Positions 36,901 through 48,197 of a stretch of DNA of 64,000 bases are shown in pieces. Origin of the DNA: Rhyacichthys aspro (Eukaryota > Chordata > Actinopteri > Gobiiformes > Rhyacichthyidae); contig CM072168.1 in NCBI GenBank assembly GCA_036850595.1, positions 14,561,982 to 14,625,981 of the forward strand. The letters run 5' to 3'. Numbering within the stretch: the first letter of the stretch is position 1; each line of letters starts with the position of its first letter. The notes beneath the pieces are model-generated. The model saw nothing but the letters and a program-made list of their open reading frames with translations, was not told the origin of the DNA and did no database searches. Both the position numbers and the translations under genes were made by a program.

Positions 36901-39900
36901 GGCCAGAGAAGGATCTCCTGGTCCATTAGAGATGAACAAACCATCATAGTCTAGACTCATCAGGTCCTGGTCCCATGGCACCAAATGTACTTCTGCACCG
37001 CGCTGCACACAAGGCGTACCATGTTTGACACTCCTTTTACAACTATATTTAGAGCTAAGAAAGGATTATGAAAATGTACAGGCCCTAAATTTAAAGTAAA
37101 ATAGCATATACCAGTTGTTACTAGATTATACAATGCAAGTAAAGAAATACTGCACTATTTAGTCACAAGATTTAACTGAACAGACAGAAAGAATATTATT
37201 TAAATAAACTCAAAAAATCAACTGTTATTATTAGACAGAGATTAAAAGACAGCAAGCAGCCAATAAACGTAGACAAAGAATTAGATGCTCAACTAAATAG
37301 CCCTTCTTCTTTGAAACAAATTTAACACAAGAAAGGTTTTTAATTTTTGAGGTCATTAGATTTTATATTGCCAATGCAGATTTTGTAGGTCAACTCGCAG
37401 AAAACGTGACAAAGTACTACTTTTCTAAACTTTCGAAGACAGTTTATTTGGGCCAAAGTCATGAAACGCCATTTTTAAATGTGTAATTTAATGAGGCTGT
37501 GCTGTGCACTCTCACTTTAGCCAGGAGACGGATGATGTTATGTTTAATGCCACAGTCAACAGCCACAACTTTGATTGGATTTCCTTTTCCAAAAACTTTA
37601 GTCTCCTGTGAAAACAGACACAACACAGGCTTTAGTTTATAAAACATACTGCATTGACAGAGACAATGTTATATTTGGAGGTTCTGGTTTTAGAAGGAAA
37701 TATAAATATTTTGTAATATCTTACTTTGGTAGACACTTCTGCAACTAGATTTTTCTGGTTGGGGTCAGTTATCTCAACGGGCTGCCCATCAAATTCAATC
37801 TTTCCCAAAACTGTACCCTTTTGGAAAGGAAGTTATAACTAACAATGTGGGTTTGTTATGCATTTACAAGAGAGTAAATAACTCATAAGTTAAGTTAAGT
37901 TAAGTTAATAACTGTTTATAAGTACCTTGTCTCTGATAATCTTTGTCAGCATCCTGGTGTCTATTCCAAAGAGCCCTGGAACCTTAAAAAATGAAAAAAC
38001 ACTTGAGATTTCCCAAGAGCAAGGTCATATTTACCTCTGAAAATATGCTAATACTCCGAACACTGACCTTCTCTTCATGCAGCCATTGACTCAGTGATTT
38101 GACGGAGTTCCAGTGACTGTACTCATGGCTATAGTCTTGAACCAAAAGACCAGAAACCTGAGTATAGAGATTTTAGTCCATTGAAAATACAGGTCTAAGA
38201 GGGCATCAGTGTCATGGGTTACAGTCTCAGGAAATGCTAACAAGTCTATTTATTGCAGTTGGTGTTATCAGTGCTTTCCTGCAAAGATATAATATACAAA
38301 AGCATGACAATTAATACAACAACATTATACTACTATACTTCTTACAGTACGAAACAATATAAACATACCACAAGGTGCAGGTCAATGTACAAATACTTCA
38401 GTGTACTAAGTCTAAAACTTCATGCCATGTTATTATAATTTTATTAGTCACAGTTCAATTTGGTTAAAGTCAGACTCCAGGAAACACCATGACATACAGC
38501 AAAACAGAGATTCAAACTAAAGTCACTACAAAACCCCCCTAACACTCGAGCACAGACCATGTTAGTTTTTTTTACCTGGATGCGGTCTGACTCCACATGT
38601 TTTCTCAGACCCAGCTCATCCAGCTCTTGTGTGTTGGGAACGCCATAGTTCCCCACAATGGGATAGGTCAGGGTAAGGATCTGACCTCTGTAGCTCGGAT
38701 CAGTCAGGGCCTCAGGGTATCTAAAACAGGAATAGGATAATAACACAATATTTAATCTATGTATCAACTTGTTTATACAAGGCAGTTTGGTATTTTTCAG
38801 ATTTAAATTTTTAATGAGGTGCGTTGCTGTGTGTTTCCCTTGTTTTTCCTGTAAATGCAATTTGTTAAATCCATTTTCCCTTGAAAATGTCAACAGGTTT
38901 ACTTCTTACCCCACAAGGCCTGTATTGAAGACCAGCTCCCCTGCTGCAGAGCCATCATGGCCAAAAGAAAACCCTTTCATCCTGGTGCCATCCTCTAAAA
39001 CCAAGTGGGCTGTTTGGGCCTGGCACACAGACAGATGAGATGACAAGCAAACACTTACTCAAAAAAAACAGCGCATTCCCATTTCAAGTAGACAGAGCAA
39101 AGTCAAAATCTTTGTGAGATGTGTGTAGTAGCCTCTGAGTTTAGGAGCAATGGAAACAGGAAACCCTCCGGGACATCACAGTAAAGCTGCCACTGTGAAA
39201 TGTGTTGTGAATGCTGAGGCAGACAAATCTGTTCAAATCAGTTCACTTCACAGCCTGCAATGTGTGTTTTGAATATTTATAAATGTTAGCAGTAATAGTT
39301 TTTTATTTATGTCATAGGAGAAAGAAATGGTAAGTTTCTTTGTATTTTTTTAATCACAGCTGTATGTATAAAGAAAGGTCAATAAACCACTGAAACTTTA
39401 CAGATCAGAAAGCACTGAGGAAAGATGTGATGCAGTTCAGAAGGATGTTGCAATCGTTCAGGGTGGATCAAATATGATGCAATCCTATCAGAGCTCTACA
39501 CTTTATATGAAGAAGAGTAGCTTTATGCTACATTAGCTTCTTCTGGCTCTGACGCCTTTAACGGCTATGGTTTAAAAAAAAAAAAAAAAAAAGGCTCTTA
39601 ATATTTTAATTCAAAGCGTGTAACAACAATTCATAGTTGGATTCCTCATCAATCCTGCCAAAAATATTTTTGCCAGACTTAATCAGATTGTCTACGAAAC
39701 AAATGTATTTATATTTTTTGCTATTCTCATAAGCTTTAATGTTAGCTTACTTGACAATTTTATGCTAAGTAGCCACGTGTGACTACAGCACACAACTCGT
39801 TTCATCAGATTTCGATTTAGCTCAGCCCACGCGGCTACACTTTGCTATCTTTCTATTTAACATGACTAGAGCATATTTAAAAGCAAAACATCAGCCGAAT

Positions 39901-40182
39901 TAAAAAGTGAGTAGTAATGTCAATGAAGAACAGGTTGTGGCTACTTGATATAGAGACTAAATGCGAATACTAACTTAAATTAGGCTCTTTTTCAGTGGAG
40001 TCTGGTCTGACGTACGGAACAGAAGCAGTTATCTGGGACAGCTACTTTTTTCTTACCTTAAAGCTAAAAAACTGAGCTGGTTGAAGTCTCAGGTAGGTAG
40101 ACGTGTTTCCAACCTTTCTGCCAACCCCACATCCTCGTTGCAGAGATTTAACTAAGCTGTAAGCTAGCAGAATCTTTGTCAT
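16651..40182 (-). CDS. cps1: carbamoyl-phosphate synthase, mitochondrial, glutamine-dependent CPS III type (last exon missing)
   Basis: Makes carbamoyl phosphate from glutamine, bicarbonate and two ATP in the mitochondrial matrix, with N-acetylglutamate as essential activator; it feeds the urea cycle and arginine routes. I traced 37 exons with GT-AG junctions and consistent phases, summing to 4407 nt or 1469 residues. Human CPS1 is 1500 residues in 38 exons, so only the final exon is absent. Order: presequence, small GATase domain, class I glutaminase, first ATP-grasp half, helical linker, second ATP-grasp half, allosteric domain. Cys294 replaces the Ser of mammalian CPS1, with His378 and Glu380 completing the glutaminase triad. 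CAD is excluded because there is a presequence and because the domain order and the near-complete C-terminus match CPS1, with no DHOase or ATCase sequence. The 3' end is lost at the contig edge. Confidence 0.96.
22289..26957 (-). CDS. cps1: cps1 exons 26-32: second ATP-grasp (carbamate-phosphorylating) domain
   Basis: Exons 26763-26957, 25787-25854, 24488-24563, 24039-24116, 22873-22980, 22650-22739 and 22289-22459 (about residues 1049-1310). Signatures are SVGGQIPNNLAVPL, GTSPVQIDRAEERS, PCLLRPSYVLSGSAMNVVY, EHVEDAGVHSGDATLMLP and ECNLRASRSFPFVSKT. This half phosphorylates carbamate to give carbamoyl phosphate. All seven exons join in frame. Confidence 0.95.
28164..30555 (-). CDS. cps1: cps1 exons 21-25: helical linker and start of second synthetase half
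   Basis: Exons 30437-30555, 28791-28932, 28636-28701, 28428-28491 and 28164-28345 (about residues 858-1048). The first part, with IDKWFLHKL and GFSDRQIGQI, is the helical domain that joins the two synthetase halves. VLGCGPYHIGSSVEFDWC and NPETVSTDFDECDRLYFEE open the second nucleotide-binding half. Confidence 0.94.
31711..34961 (-). CDS. cps1: cps1 exons 12-20: first ATP-grasp (bicarbonate-phosphorylating) domain
   Basis: Exons 34863-34961, 34693-34788, 34176-34365, 33886-34043, 33675-33803, 33183-33327, 32348-32558, 31972-32170 and 31711-31887 (residues 390-857). Clear signatures: [70 protein letters not shown] and MAIGRTFEESMQKALRM. This half uses the first ATP to activate bicarbonate. A SINE fragment sits in the intron at 32694-32813. 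Confidence 0.95.
32694..32813 (+). repeat. 3' fragment of a tRNA-derived fish SINE
   Basis: The text GCCCTGCCAGTGTCCAGGG, TCTACCCCACCTAAGGCC, then AGATAAACAGTAGAAGATGA matches the tail of the same SINE family seen more completely at 42341-42561 (GTCCAGGGTGTACCCTGCCT and AGAAGAAGATGAATGAATG). It lacks the tRNA-like head. It lies in cps1 intron 17, antisense to cps1. Confidence 0.6.
35930..39019 (-). CDS. cps1: cps1 exons 2-11: glutaminase half with catalytic Cys-His-Glu
   Basis: Exons 38910-39019, 38576-38720, 38068-38157, 37926-37982, 37725-37817, 37516-37605, 36874-37002, 36419-36525, 36126-36267 and 35930-36007 (residues 43-389). The small domain begins AQTAHLVLEDGTRMKGFSFG. The class I amidotransferase part has SNGPGDPS, FGICMGNQITALAAGAKSY with Cys294 as nucleophile, AQNHGYG, and FTAQFHPE with His378 and Glu380. 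Mammalian CPS1 has Ser at position 294 and uses free ammonia; the cysteine here predicts use of glutamine, the CPS III activity known in fishes. Confidence 0.95.
37886..37908. repeat. short (TAAGT)n repeat
   Basis: Four tandem TAAGT units plus a partial unit in cps1 intron 5, next to the exon 5 donor side. Confidence 0.8.
39574..39592. repeat. poly-A run in cps1 intron 1
   Basis: Nineteen consecutive A in the plus strand. No retroposon body is recognisable next to it. Confidence 0.85.
40057..40182 (-). CDS. cps1: cps1 exon 1: start codon and mitochondrial presequence
   Basis: ATG at 40182-40180 opens 42 codons to the donor TTTAAG/GTAAGA. The peptide begins MTKILLAYSLVKSLQRG, contains several Lys/Arg and no Asp/Glu, and resembles the human start MTRILTAFKVVRTLKTG. 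It is a typical amphipathic matrix-targeting presequence of about the same length as in human CPS1, and the next exon begins AQTAHLVLEDG as in human (AQTAHIVLEDG). Confidence 0.93.
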
Positions 40183-40373
40183 TATCTTCTAGTTACTATT
40201 TCCTCAGTTAGAAATTATGTTGGTTAGACGCTGTTCAGTGAAATATGATAAAAATCATTTACTACCAAATCTATGGCTAACCTGCTGTGGGTAAACTAAC
40301 TTTTGACAGATAAATGAATGGGTTTTGGACAAGCCTCTCGCTGTCCAGAGAGGGCGCTTGAGACGTGCGTCCT

Positions 40374-40379
40374 GATTGG
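40374..40379 (-). promoter_or_regulatory. candidate CCAAT box upstream of cps1
   Basis: On the minus strand GCCAATCAGG lies about 190 bases upstream of the cps1 ATG, in a locally GC-richer stretch (40320-40430). No clear TATA box is seen between it and the start codon. Position and motif only. Confidence 0.3.
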
Positions 40380-42340
40380 CTGCTGCGGCGTTGGGATTTT
40401 TTTACGCAGGAAGCGCGCCGTGTTTAGACTTTATCTACAGAAATTCCCTTGAACACAGAGGCGTGAATAATGCAATAATGAAAACTACACTCAACAAGGC
40501 CATAGACTTAACTCAGTGTGTCAGCCTTGAACGCCTGTGCCCTACCGACATATATAGTCTACCTTGACTGTCTTTAAAATGTTTTCAAAGACGAAATATT
40601 TCTACTTTCCTACTTCCTTTGTGCGTAAAAATGGGCCATACATTTTCCTATTAAAGCACCTGCTTAAAAGAGACTATGGTCACCACTGGCACAAGTTTAG
40701 GTGTGAGGGCCCACATAAAAAAAAAAAAAAAAGAACAAAACAAAAAAACATCAGTAGCACATAATAAATGTGTATGCCTATTTTCAATTTTGTATATATA
40801 TTTTAACAATCTTATAAAAAAGGGGGAGGGGGTGTAAAAGTTAGAAACGCACTATAAGGCTATTAAAGAGACAGCAAAAAAAATTCACATTGTTGCATGA
40901 ATTTGCTTCTTCAATAGTTTTATGTCACAATTAGCCCAGTTTTTAGCAGAAAACCAATTAAAAGCAGGAATATATTCTATTTTAAAAAGCATTAATCTAG
41001 TCTACTTCAAGTGTTGTAGTAGGCACACTTTATTCTTTTGTGTACAACACATAATAATAATAAGTGTTATTACTAATCATGTATAAATTGCATAAAACAA
41101 ACAAATGTACCCCAATATATACTGCTTAAACTGCATGAAACTCTCCAAGCTTTTCCTTTGGGGCCAATACGCTGCAGGGGGAAATGGCAAACTGATGGTG
41201 GAAAAGCTCAATGGTGGAGGGATTAGAGAGGTCTGTGCATTTGCTGATGACTGCAGGACCAGTTCTCTGTGGAGAAGACTGCCTGACTGCCACTCTGCTG
41301 GGTTCAGCACTCTGAACAAAGTAGCTATGAGTAAAAGAACTGGAGTCAGTTTCCTCCATCATCCTGGAAATGAGACATTCTACCTAAGAAATCAGTTTAC
41401 ACATCAGGTTACTATTTAAAATGTACCTGCTTCTTGTATTGCACATAGGTTACTATTTATAAAATACCTCCTTCTTGTATATTAATATTACTTTCCTAAA
41501 TAGTCGTACCCATTTCTTCATTTTTTTTAAAATTCATTTCTGCTTAAGCTCTACCTCCACATCTGCTTACCAAGTGGTCTTTTTACTTTCGCTTCTATCT
41601 GACACATTCCTCTGTGGTGCTCTGCTGACATCTAGTGGTGATGTTTGTAATATCACTGCAGAGAGGCTTTGGAGTCAGGAGGCACTGTTGTAGTGGTACA
41701 TTTAATGCGTGGGTGACAGCGGTGCTCCATATGATTGAGAGGCTGCCAGTGTGAAGAAGCCATAACACTTTCACAGCTGACCCGAAACCTTCACTAAAGG
41801 CTTAAAATAGTGTAGTATATACAGTATGCGCAGCCTATGTTATGGAGGAAGTTGTAAAGGTTAAACTGTGCTTACATTCACACCACTTCCTTGAACAAGA
41901 TCATCAAGGCTATTATGTGGGTTCTTAAAGAGCTGGACGTAATCCATATGTAGGCTCCAAATGTCTTACAAACTTTACGTTCATGGGGCCTGTTTGGACT
42001 ATGAATACCTCAAGTTATGTATACATTAAGGATCTCATTCCCCTTTCAAGTCAAGCAAAAGCAAATGTGTCTGACAGTTTGTGCACAGACTAGTGATTAT
42101 TGACATGAACTCTCTTTGCTTAGTGCATCATAAGGATTAATATGACCTGCGGTATTTGTTGAATTTTCCCCCAAAATACAAAAATATGTTATATTCAATT
42201 AACTCTAATGATTTCTAATGTGTCCTTTGCCTACATGATTTAAAAAATCTAAATGTTGGTCAATTTTTGTCATAGTTATAAAAATCTATGTGACACATTG
42301 CTATTGTACATTAGCTTCAATGGCATTTAAATTAATGTAT

Positions 42341-42561
42341 GATGTTAGCACTCCTGTCTCACAGCAAGAAACTCATGGGTACGATCCCCGGCCCGGACGA
42401 CTCTCAGTCTCCCTGTTAGGAGCCTGCATGTCCCCTTCAACCAACTGGCTATTGTCCAGGGTGTACCCTGCCTAAGACCCTAAGCGGCTGGTACAGGCTC
42501 CAGTCATCCGCAGCCTCCAGTGGGACCAAGCAGAAGAAGATGAATGAATGAATGAATGAAA
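42341..42561 (+). repeat. tRNA-derived SINE, internally shortened
   Basis: The head GTTAGCACTCCTGTCTCACA resembles a tRNA A-box region, and GGTACGATCCC at 42378-42388 resembles a B-box. The 3' part has GTCCAGGGTGTACCCTGCCT and GGTACAGGCTCCAG, ending in a (GAAT)n tail at 42540-42559. This is the layout of a widespread teleost SINE, but the middle part is shorter than full-length copies as I remember them. A genuine tRNA gene is excluded because no cloverleaf 3' half follows the B-box. Confidence 0.75.
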
Positions 42562-45500
42562 GGCAGACCACTTTACTAACAAACCTTTTATACCATGTTG
42601 CATTAGACAGTTTTTGTATAATGCTATGTAATGTTAGTAATAAGGTGTGTCTTGTAAACACAAACGAAATTTATTCATGCACATCAGACTTACACTTTGA
42701 AATAGCTGGTTTAATCATAATTTGTTTTGTTTTTTTTCTTTCTCATACACTGTTATCAGTTCTGCAAACACACTTGTTTGAGCAGCAAATTAAATAAATA
42801 AATAAACCACCCTGCTGCTGCTTATTCCTGTTTCAATACATTATGTCTCCAAAAACAGATTCCTTGGCAGCATATGGCTCATAATATAAGGACCACAGAA
42901 AATTGCTAGGTGATGATTGGAAGAACATGAGAAGCCTGTGCTGTATATGGCTCTTTATTAGTGGGAGACTGTTATTAGGTGCTTTTTAAATTCCTCTCCT
43001 CATTGGCCAGGGCAAGGCCTAATGAGCTCCACTGTCCGTCGTCAGCAGAGGGACACTACATTGTCTGCGGTTTCAAGTGTGAGTTTCAGATGTTGATCAA
43101 GCTTAAGAGAGGACATAAATAGAATGCCTCCATGACGGTTGCCAGGTTTCCAAGCATTGGCCCTGAGACGACAGAAATAAATGATGGCTCATTTTAAGAA
43201 TCTTCAATGATGTTCAGAGGAGGATTAGATTCAAATCCCTCTCTGACATAAGAATACACTGTTTGGTTTTCAAAAGCCCAGTGTGAATAGCTTTTGTGTG
43301 ACAACGGTATTGTTAAACACATCTCGTTTTATTGATTTACCTTAATAATAACTATGACTGGCAGGGATGAAATTGTATATATTATGCTATATTAATGATT
43401 GTTGTATAGTTCATTTTGATCATATTATCAACACTAAAGCAGGAGATAGCATAAATAAATAAAAAGATGCACAACCACATAATTTTAGCAGAAAATGACA
43501 CTCCTATTTGCTATTTTAAAAGTATGCCTATGTCAACTTATAACTTCTTGCAACTTTTTCTATATTTATGGACCTATTAGCAAAATAATATTCACCAATT
43601 TTGGCACAAATCAAAACCTTTAAACCTTTTTTTAAATATAATTGTTACTTTATTTTGGCTTTTTAACCTTTGTGTTTTATTTCTCTGTTTGGTCGATGTA
43701 ATGGTACAACGTCCCATAAGAAAAAGGACTTGTAATGTGTCACCACCTTGTTTTAGGAAGTGGCATCATAACTTGAAGACTGTGATTGTCCTGCATGTCT
43801 TCCTGTCGGTCAAGTGTCAAAGGAAGACTTGTCACTCCTTGTGGCCTGTGTAAGATGACTCCCCTATGTAGTGAGGTAGTGTCCCCAATAAAAAAGGCCA
43901 GCAGGCAGCTTTGTTTAGCATGGCCTCATCTAATCCCTGTGTGGCCAGTGGAGCGCTACTGAGAGAGTCAAGAGAGCATGCAGGCCACAGAGGCTGCATC
44001 AGTCCCCTTAAGGAGCCATGGCCCCCGCTCTTCGAAATCCCAAGAAACTTCACACCTCTCTGTAGGGACTATTAATAGGCTCCATCTGTCCCACCAGGCT
44101 CAGTTACAGCCCCATTCCTTTTGCCGTGGTAGGAGGGCAGGGAAATAAGCCGCCTATGGGTTTGAATAAAGGGGTTGGACAAAACTAGAATGCAATCTTG
44201 AGTCATGGCAGTTGGCTAACAGGGTGACCTCTGTCAGTGCCATTTCCCTGCCTTAAGTTCTCCCTAAAGGCAAAATGTCAGTGATCCAGGAGCTTCCACC
44301 AGAGAGCCCATCTAACACCACACTGCACTCATCACATGATTTTATCCTCTGCATTTCATTAATCATACCTAGCGCAAGGTTAGGAGAGGTCCCTATGTCT
44401 TCTATACAGAATCACTATTATGTGTCTTTGTGTTGGACTGGCTTTTCTTCAGTCCAGCAAAGGTTCACCTCAGGGTCCAGATGAAACTGGAGAACTAATG
44501 TAATGGACTATTATGTACTGTATGCCCAACAACAAGCAGCCATCCATGTTTTAGATCACACATCATTCCTGAGTGAAGACAGTTATAGCACATGCCCTGA
44601 AGCAAACCTGGAGGTCGGATCACGAAATGCCCCGCTTGCCACCCCAAGGACAAAGCCGGAAGGGAAACTGGCACAGGACAGTCAAAGAAGATAGACACGA
44701 GCACACAATATGGTGAAAGTATCACAAGACATCTCTCAAAAGTGACAAAAAATCTAGCCATTTTGCTCAAGTCACAGTTTCATTCAATAAACATTCTCAG
44801 ATCTTGTGGCCCACAGCATCCCTTCCTTTGCAGCAATATCTCTCCATTATGCACATGCAAATGAGCTTAAATTATTTCAATGCATTGAAGCAGATGGCTA
44901 ATAATAGTGTTTTGTTGGAAAACACTCCATTTTGTACTAAACTTTTGTTGTTGTGTCCTACAACTACAGATGCTTAATTGTCCCACTTTTCTCACAGGCA
45001 ATGATGATCAACGATTTTTTATTTGGTCACATTTTCAAACTAGCTTTCTTGTGGAAAAGACAACAGGTGTGAAGCATACGCTTGCTAAAACAAACAAGGG
45101 GGAACTACGTGTTAAAGAATGAGACATGTATCAAACACAGTGATTTTCCTGAAACACTAGCATCCACAATCCCATTGGTCCAAGGTGCCAAATGGGCACA
45201 GGTCAAATAAAAAGTACCAATAGTTGTTACAGCTGTCAGTCTTGATCCCAGTTGTGAATTGTTTCTAGATAACCAATTATTTCTACGACTAACCAATGAC
45301 CTTACGGAGCAAAATAACATGAGAAGCATTAGTCTAATTTGTGGCTTTGACAACCATTTTCAATGAGAGTAATCATTCTACAAAAACTACCCTTCATGTC
45401 CTTTGTTGTAAACCTATTTTAAGAACCTTTTGATACACTTATAAAGAAAACAAATTAGTAGAACACCCTTTGTGACCCTTTGACCTTTAAACAGAACCGT

Positions 45501-47806
45501 TTCCTCTCTCTGGATTTTGCTGTCATGGATGACAAAGACCCTCACTGAAATCCTCATCTTACATGTGTCAGTGCTTTGCCCTTTAGAGTAATGCTAGGGA
45601 GACCCCCTCGCTCCACTCTGAAAGATTTGACCTCACATCCCTACTATGGCTTCCTCGAGGGAGCTGGCCACTGATTACAAATAAGTAAAGGTTGGCATGT
45701 TTGGAAGATCGTTTATCTTTGCTAATGTGATGCTTTGAATGTCTCACAGAGAGGAAGTTGAAATTTGCCTTGAACTACTTGACTTAATATGGGTACTAAT
45801 TCTTACTTTATTCTATGAGTATTGTATGTTGACTTCATAAATGGTATTTTATTGGGTTTGTAAATTAGGTATAAGGAACTCACCAGCCTGAATTAGTATA
45901 TTTAATAGTTTCAAGCCCCTGTTTTTGTCTTTATTGACACAGCACATATGTGTAAATGTTGGAATGGTACACAAATATGATTTTGAACCATTTATCCTAC
46001 CTCCCACTGGTGACAATTGCTCCTCGCCCCTCTTGTTCTCCATTTTGATCTCCATTTTTCCCTTCTTTTTCAAAGCTGCCCTGCCATCACCTCTTCATAA
46101 AGCTGGCAGATCCATTAAGGTTTTATAGTGGCGCTGAGATTGGAGTGTGGCACAGGTGCAGGGACTGGGGCAGAGCTGTGGGGGAAGGGCAGAGGGAAGT
46201 GAGCTTCTGAGAAGGTGCAGCAGGGTGCTGGGGTGAGCCCTGATGACAGCTGAGGGTCTAGGCTTTCTTTGGTTTGGCCTTGCCAAGATGGGGTCAGTGA
46301 AAGCAAGTGGTGGGGTTGTAGGGGGGTTGGTGGGTAAAGGAATGTATGCAGTTCCTTCGTCACTAGGCCCCTGTCGTAGTGGCGTTGGAGGCGGTGGGGG
46401 CAGGGTTGCACCGCTGGCACAGGGAGACAGATATAGACAAGAATTAAGGAGACAGAATTTGCACTCTTAGCCTCGTCTGGGTTACTGGCATCAGCAGCTG
46501 AAAGCCCCATTGATCCCCATCTCCCCAAGCTTTTACGTCACATCCTCCCCCAGGAGTGGCACTCACTCACCCAGGCACCAACACATAGCCTCAAACACAG
46601 GAACACAGGTGCTGCTCAGCCCCAACAGTCTCTAGAAATAAACACAGTCTTAATTCGATCTGAACAATACTGTTTGTAACACCTGCTCCCTTCATGTATG
46701 AAAAAGGTTTCAGGAAGTCTTTGCCATGTCTAAAGAATGTGTCAAACTTAAGGCCTTAGGGACAAACGTGGCCTTTGCATATTTCCATCCAGCTCACAAC
46801 AACACTACATGTGAATGAATGTTTGTATTGAGTACTGATCATCAGCCAAGTTGATGTAAAAGGCAGATAGAAAAACATGGCAGAGTATTTTTCACATTTT
46901 CAAAGGCTCTTCCTCAAGGCTGCACTGTCCGAATGTTTAGGGTCTGCTTTGGTCAGCTCTTCTCGGCAAAGACTTCACTCTATGCCTTACCAGAATGGTA
47001 TTAATGTGTGTTCTTCATGTTTTTCTCTATCTTTAAACATTTTATTTTGGGATATAATAAAAGAGTTAAGTAAGTAAATTATAGGCCCCTAACATCGGGG
47101 CCCCAACTGAGTTTGTCACTGCAACATCAGTCAGATCATTTTTGTTACAAGTTAAAACGTTCTTGAGCTTTACACTTTATTTCAAATGAATGTGGTTTAG
47201 ATGTGACTAAGATGATGTCCGTTTTGAATTATCATCATTTATGCAAAAGTTGCAACTTAAAGCAGCCAAGCATGTCTTGTTTCGAATCTTGTGACATTAC
47301 AGCAATGTAAAACTACTAACGCCATCTTTGAATAATATAAGAAAATATATGACATTTTATGTAGAAACTGAAGGACTGGGTCGTGTAGGGTCTCAATAAA
47401 CAGCGATGTTGTGTATGATCTCAGACAGGACTGAAAACAAACATCTGTCTAACTTGATGCTCAGTGAACAAGACTTAAGCTTGAATTACCTTCTGGATTT
47501 GGAACTACGTGTGTAACCAAGTCATCTCTTCCTTCTGGGAAACGATAATTTGATTTTCTCAAGACATCGACCTGACAGGGAGTGTGCACCATCCACTTCA
47601 CAAGGACCTGCGTGTTACTTTAAGAGTGAAATGCTACCCCCAGACTGAACATCCAGGTTATTCTGTCATAGTAAATCAAGTAAATGATAAGAACTGGTTA
47701 CCATGTTGACCCCCTACATAGCCTACAATTATAGTGTGACAAGCACTTCTAGTTACTTCTAACATACGATAATGAGTAATGAATAGGGAAGGTATCCTAT
47801 ATGGTA

Positions 47807-47812
47807 CAGGTG
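47807..47812 (+). promoter_or_regulatory. E-box upstream of myl1
   Basis: CAGGTG, a MyoD/myogenin-type E-box core, lies about 390 bases upstream of the myl1 start codon. Muscle light-chain promoters commonly use such sites; a single hexamer is weak evidence. Confidence 0.3.
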
Positions 47813-47925
47813 GCTGTGCGTAACCGTGCGTAAAGCCTGAGATCTGTAAACGTCAGGAAATGGCTTGTCCCTAGATAACCTTTAGCACCGTTGCACTGTT
47901 TTTGTTTTTCATTACAGATATGACA

Positions 47926-48070
47926 TATATAAGCCCTTTCTGGCCCGTAGCCCTATATTCCATGTTTGGAGCATACACCCTCCACGCACACTCCCCTTCA
48001 GTGCCCCATCCAATCCTTACACGGGGACAGTGCCGGCGGGGGTCAAGAGGAAAATAGCTTCATATATATA
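47926..48070 (+). promoter_or_regulatory. myl1 promoter with two TATA-like boxes
   Basis: TATATAAG lies at 47926-47933 and TATATATA at 48063-48070. The second would give a 5' UTR of about 100 bases, the first about 240. An AAAATAG stretch just before the second (near 48052-48058) resembles part of a MEF2 site. Which box is used cannot be decided from sequence alone. Confidence 0.45.
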
Positions 48071-48197
48071 CGCCTAGGCGGGCATTTCGTGCTCCGAGTC
48101 CCCTCCACTCTGAGCTACACACTCCTTGTGTTGTCACCCGAACCGGGAATTGTCTTCACTCCACTGGGACAAAACTTAGTTCGACGTTTAAACAAAA

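Larger units (their letters stand above)
16781..40056 (-). other. cps1: cps1 introns
   Basis: Introns over 300 bases lie at 16781-17370, 17616-18663, 18957-22288, 22981-24038, 24117-24487, 24564-25786, 25855-26762, 26958-28163, 28933-30436, 30556-31710, 32559-33182, 34366-34692, 34962-35929, 36526-36873, 37003-37515, 38158-38575 and 39020-40056. I see no nested gene in them. The largest (3.3 kb, 18957-22288) contains only AT-rich sequence with chance open frames. Confidence 0.85.
40183..47925. other. intergenic region between divergent cps1 and myl1
   Basis: About 8 kb between two head-to-head genes. Short open frames on both strands (for example 40376-40567 and 46115-46528) show no family motifs and no splice context. 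It contains an A-rich stretch near 40719-40747 and one SINE at 42341-42561. Upstream control elements of both genes are expected here but I cannot delimit them. Confidence 0.6.

Noticed and set aside
40376..40567. Small plus-strand gene divergent from cps1
   Set aside because: A short open frame of 63 codons over the cps1 promoter, with no recognisable motif and no splice context.
42341..42420. A tRNA gene
   Set aside because: A- and B-box-like motifs are present but the sequence does not complete a cloverleaf and continues into a SINE body and tail.
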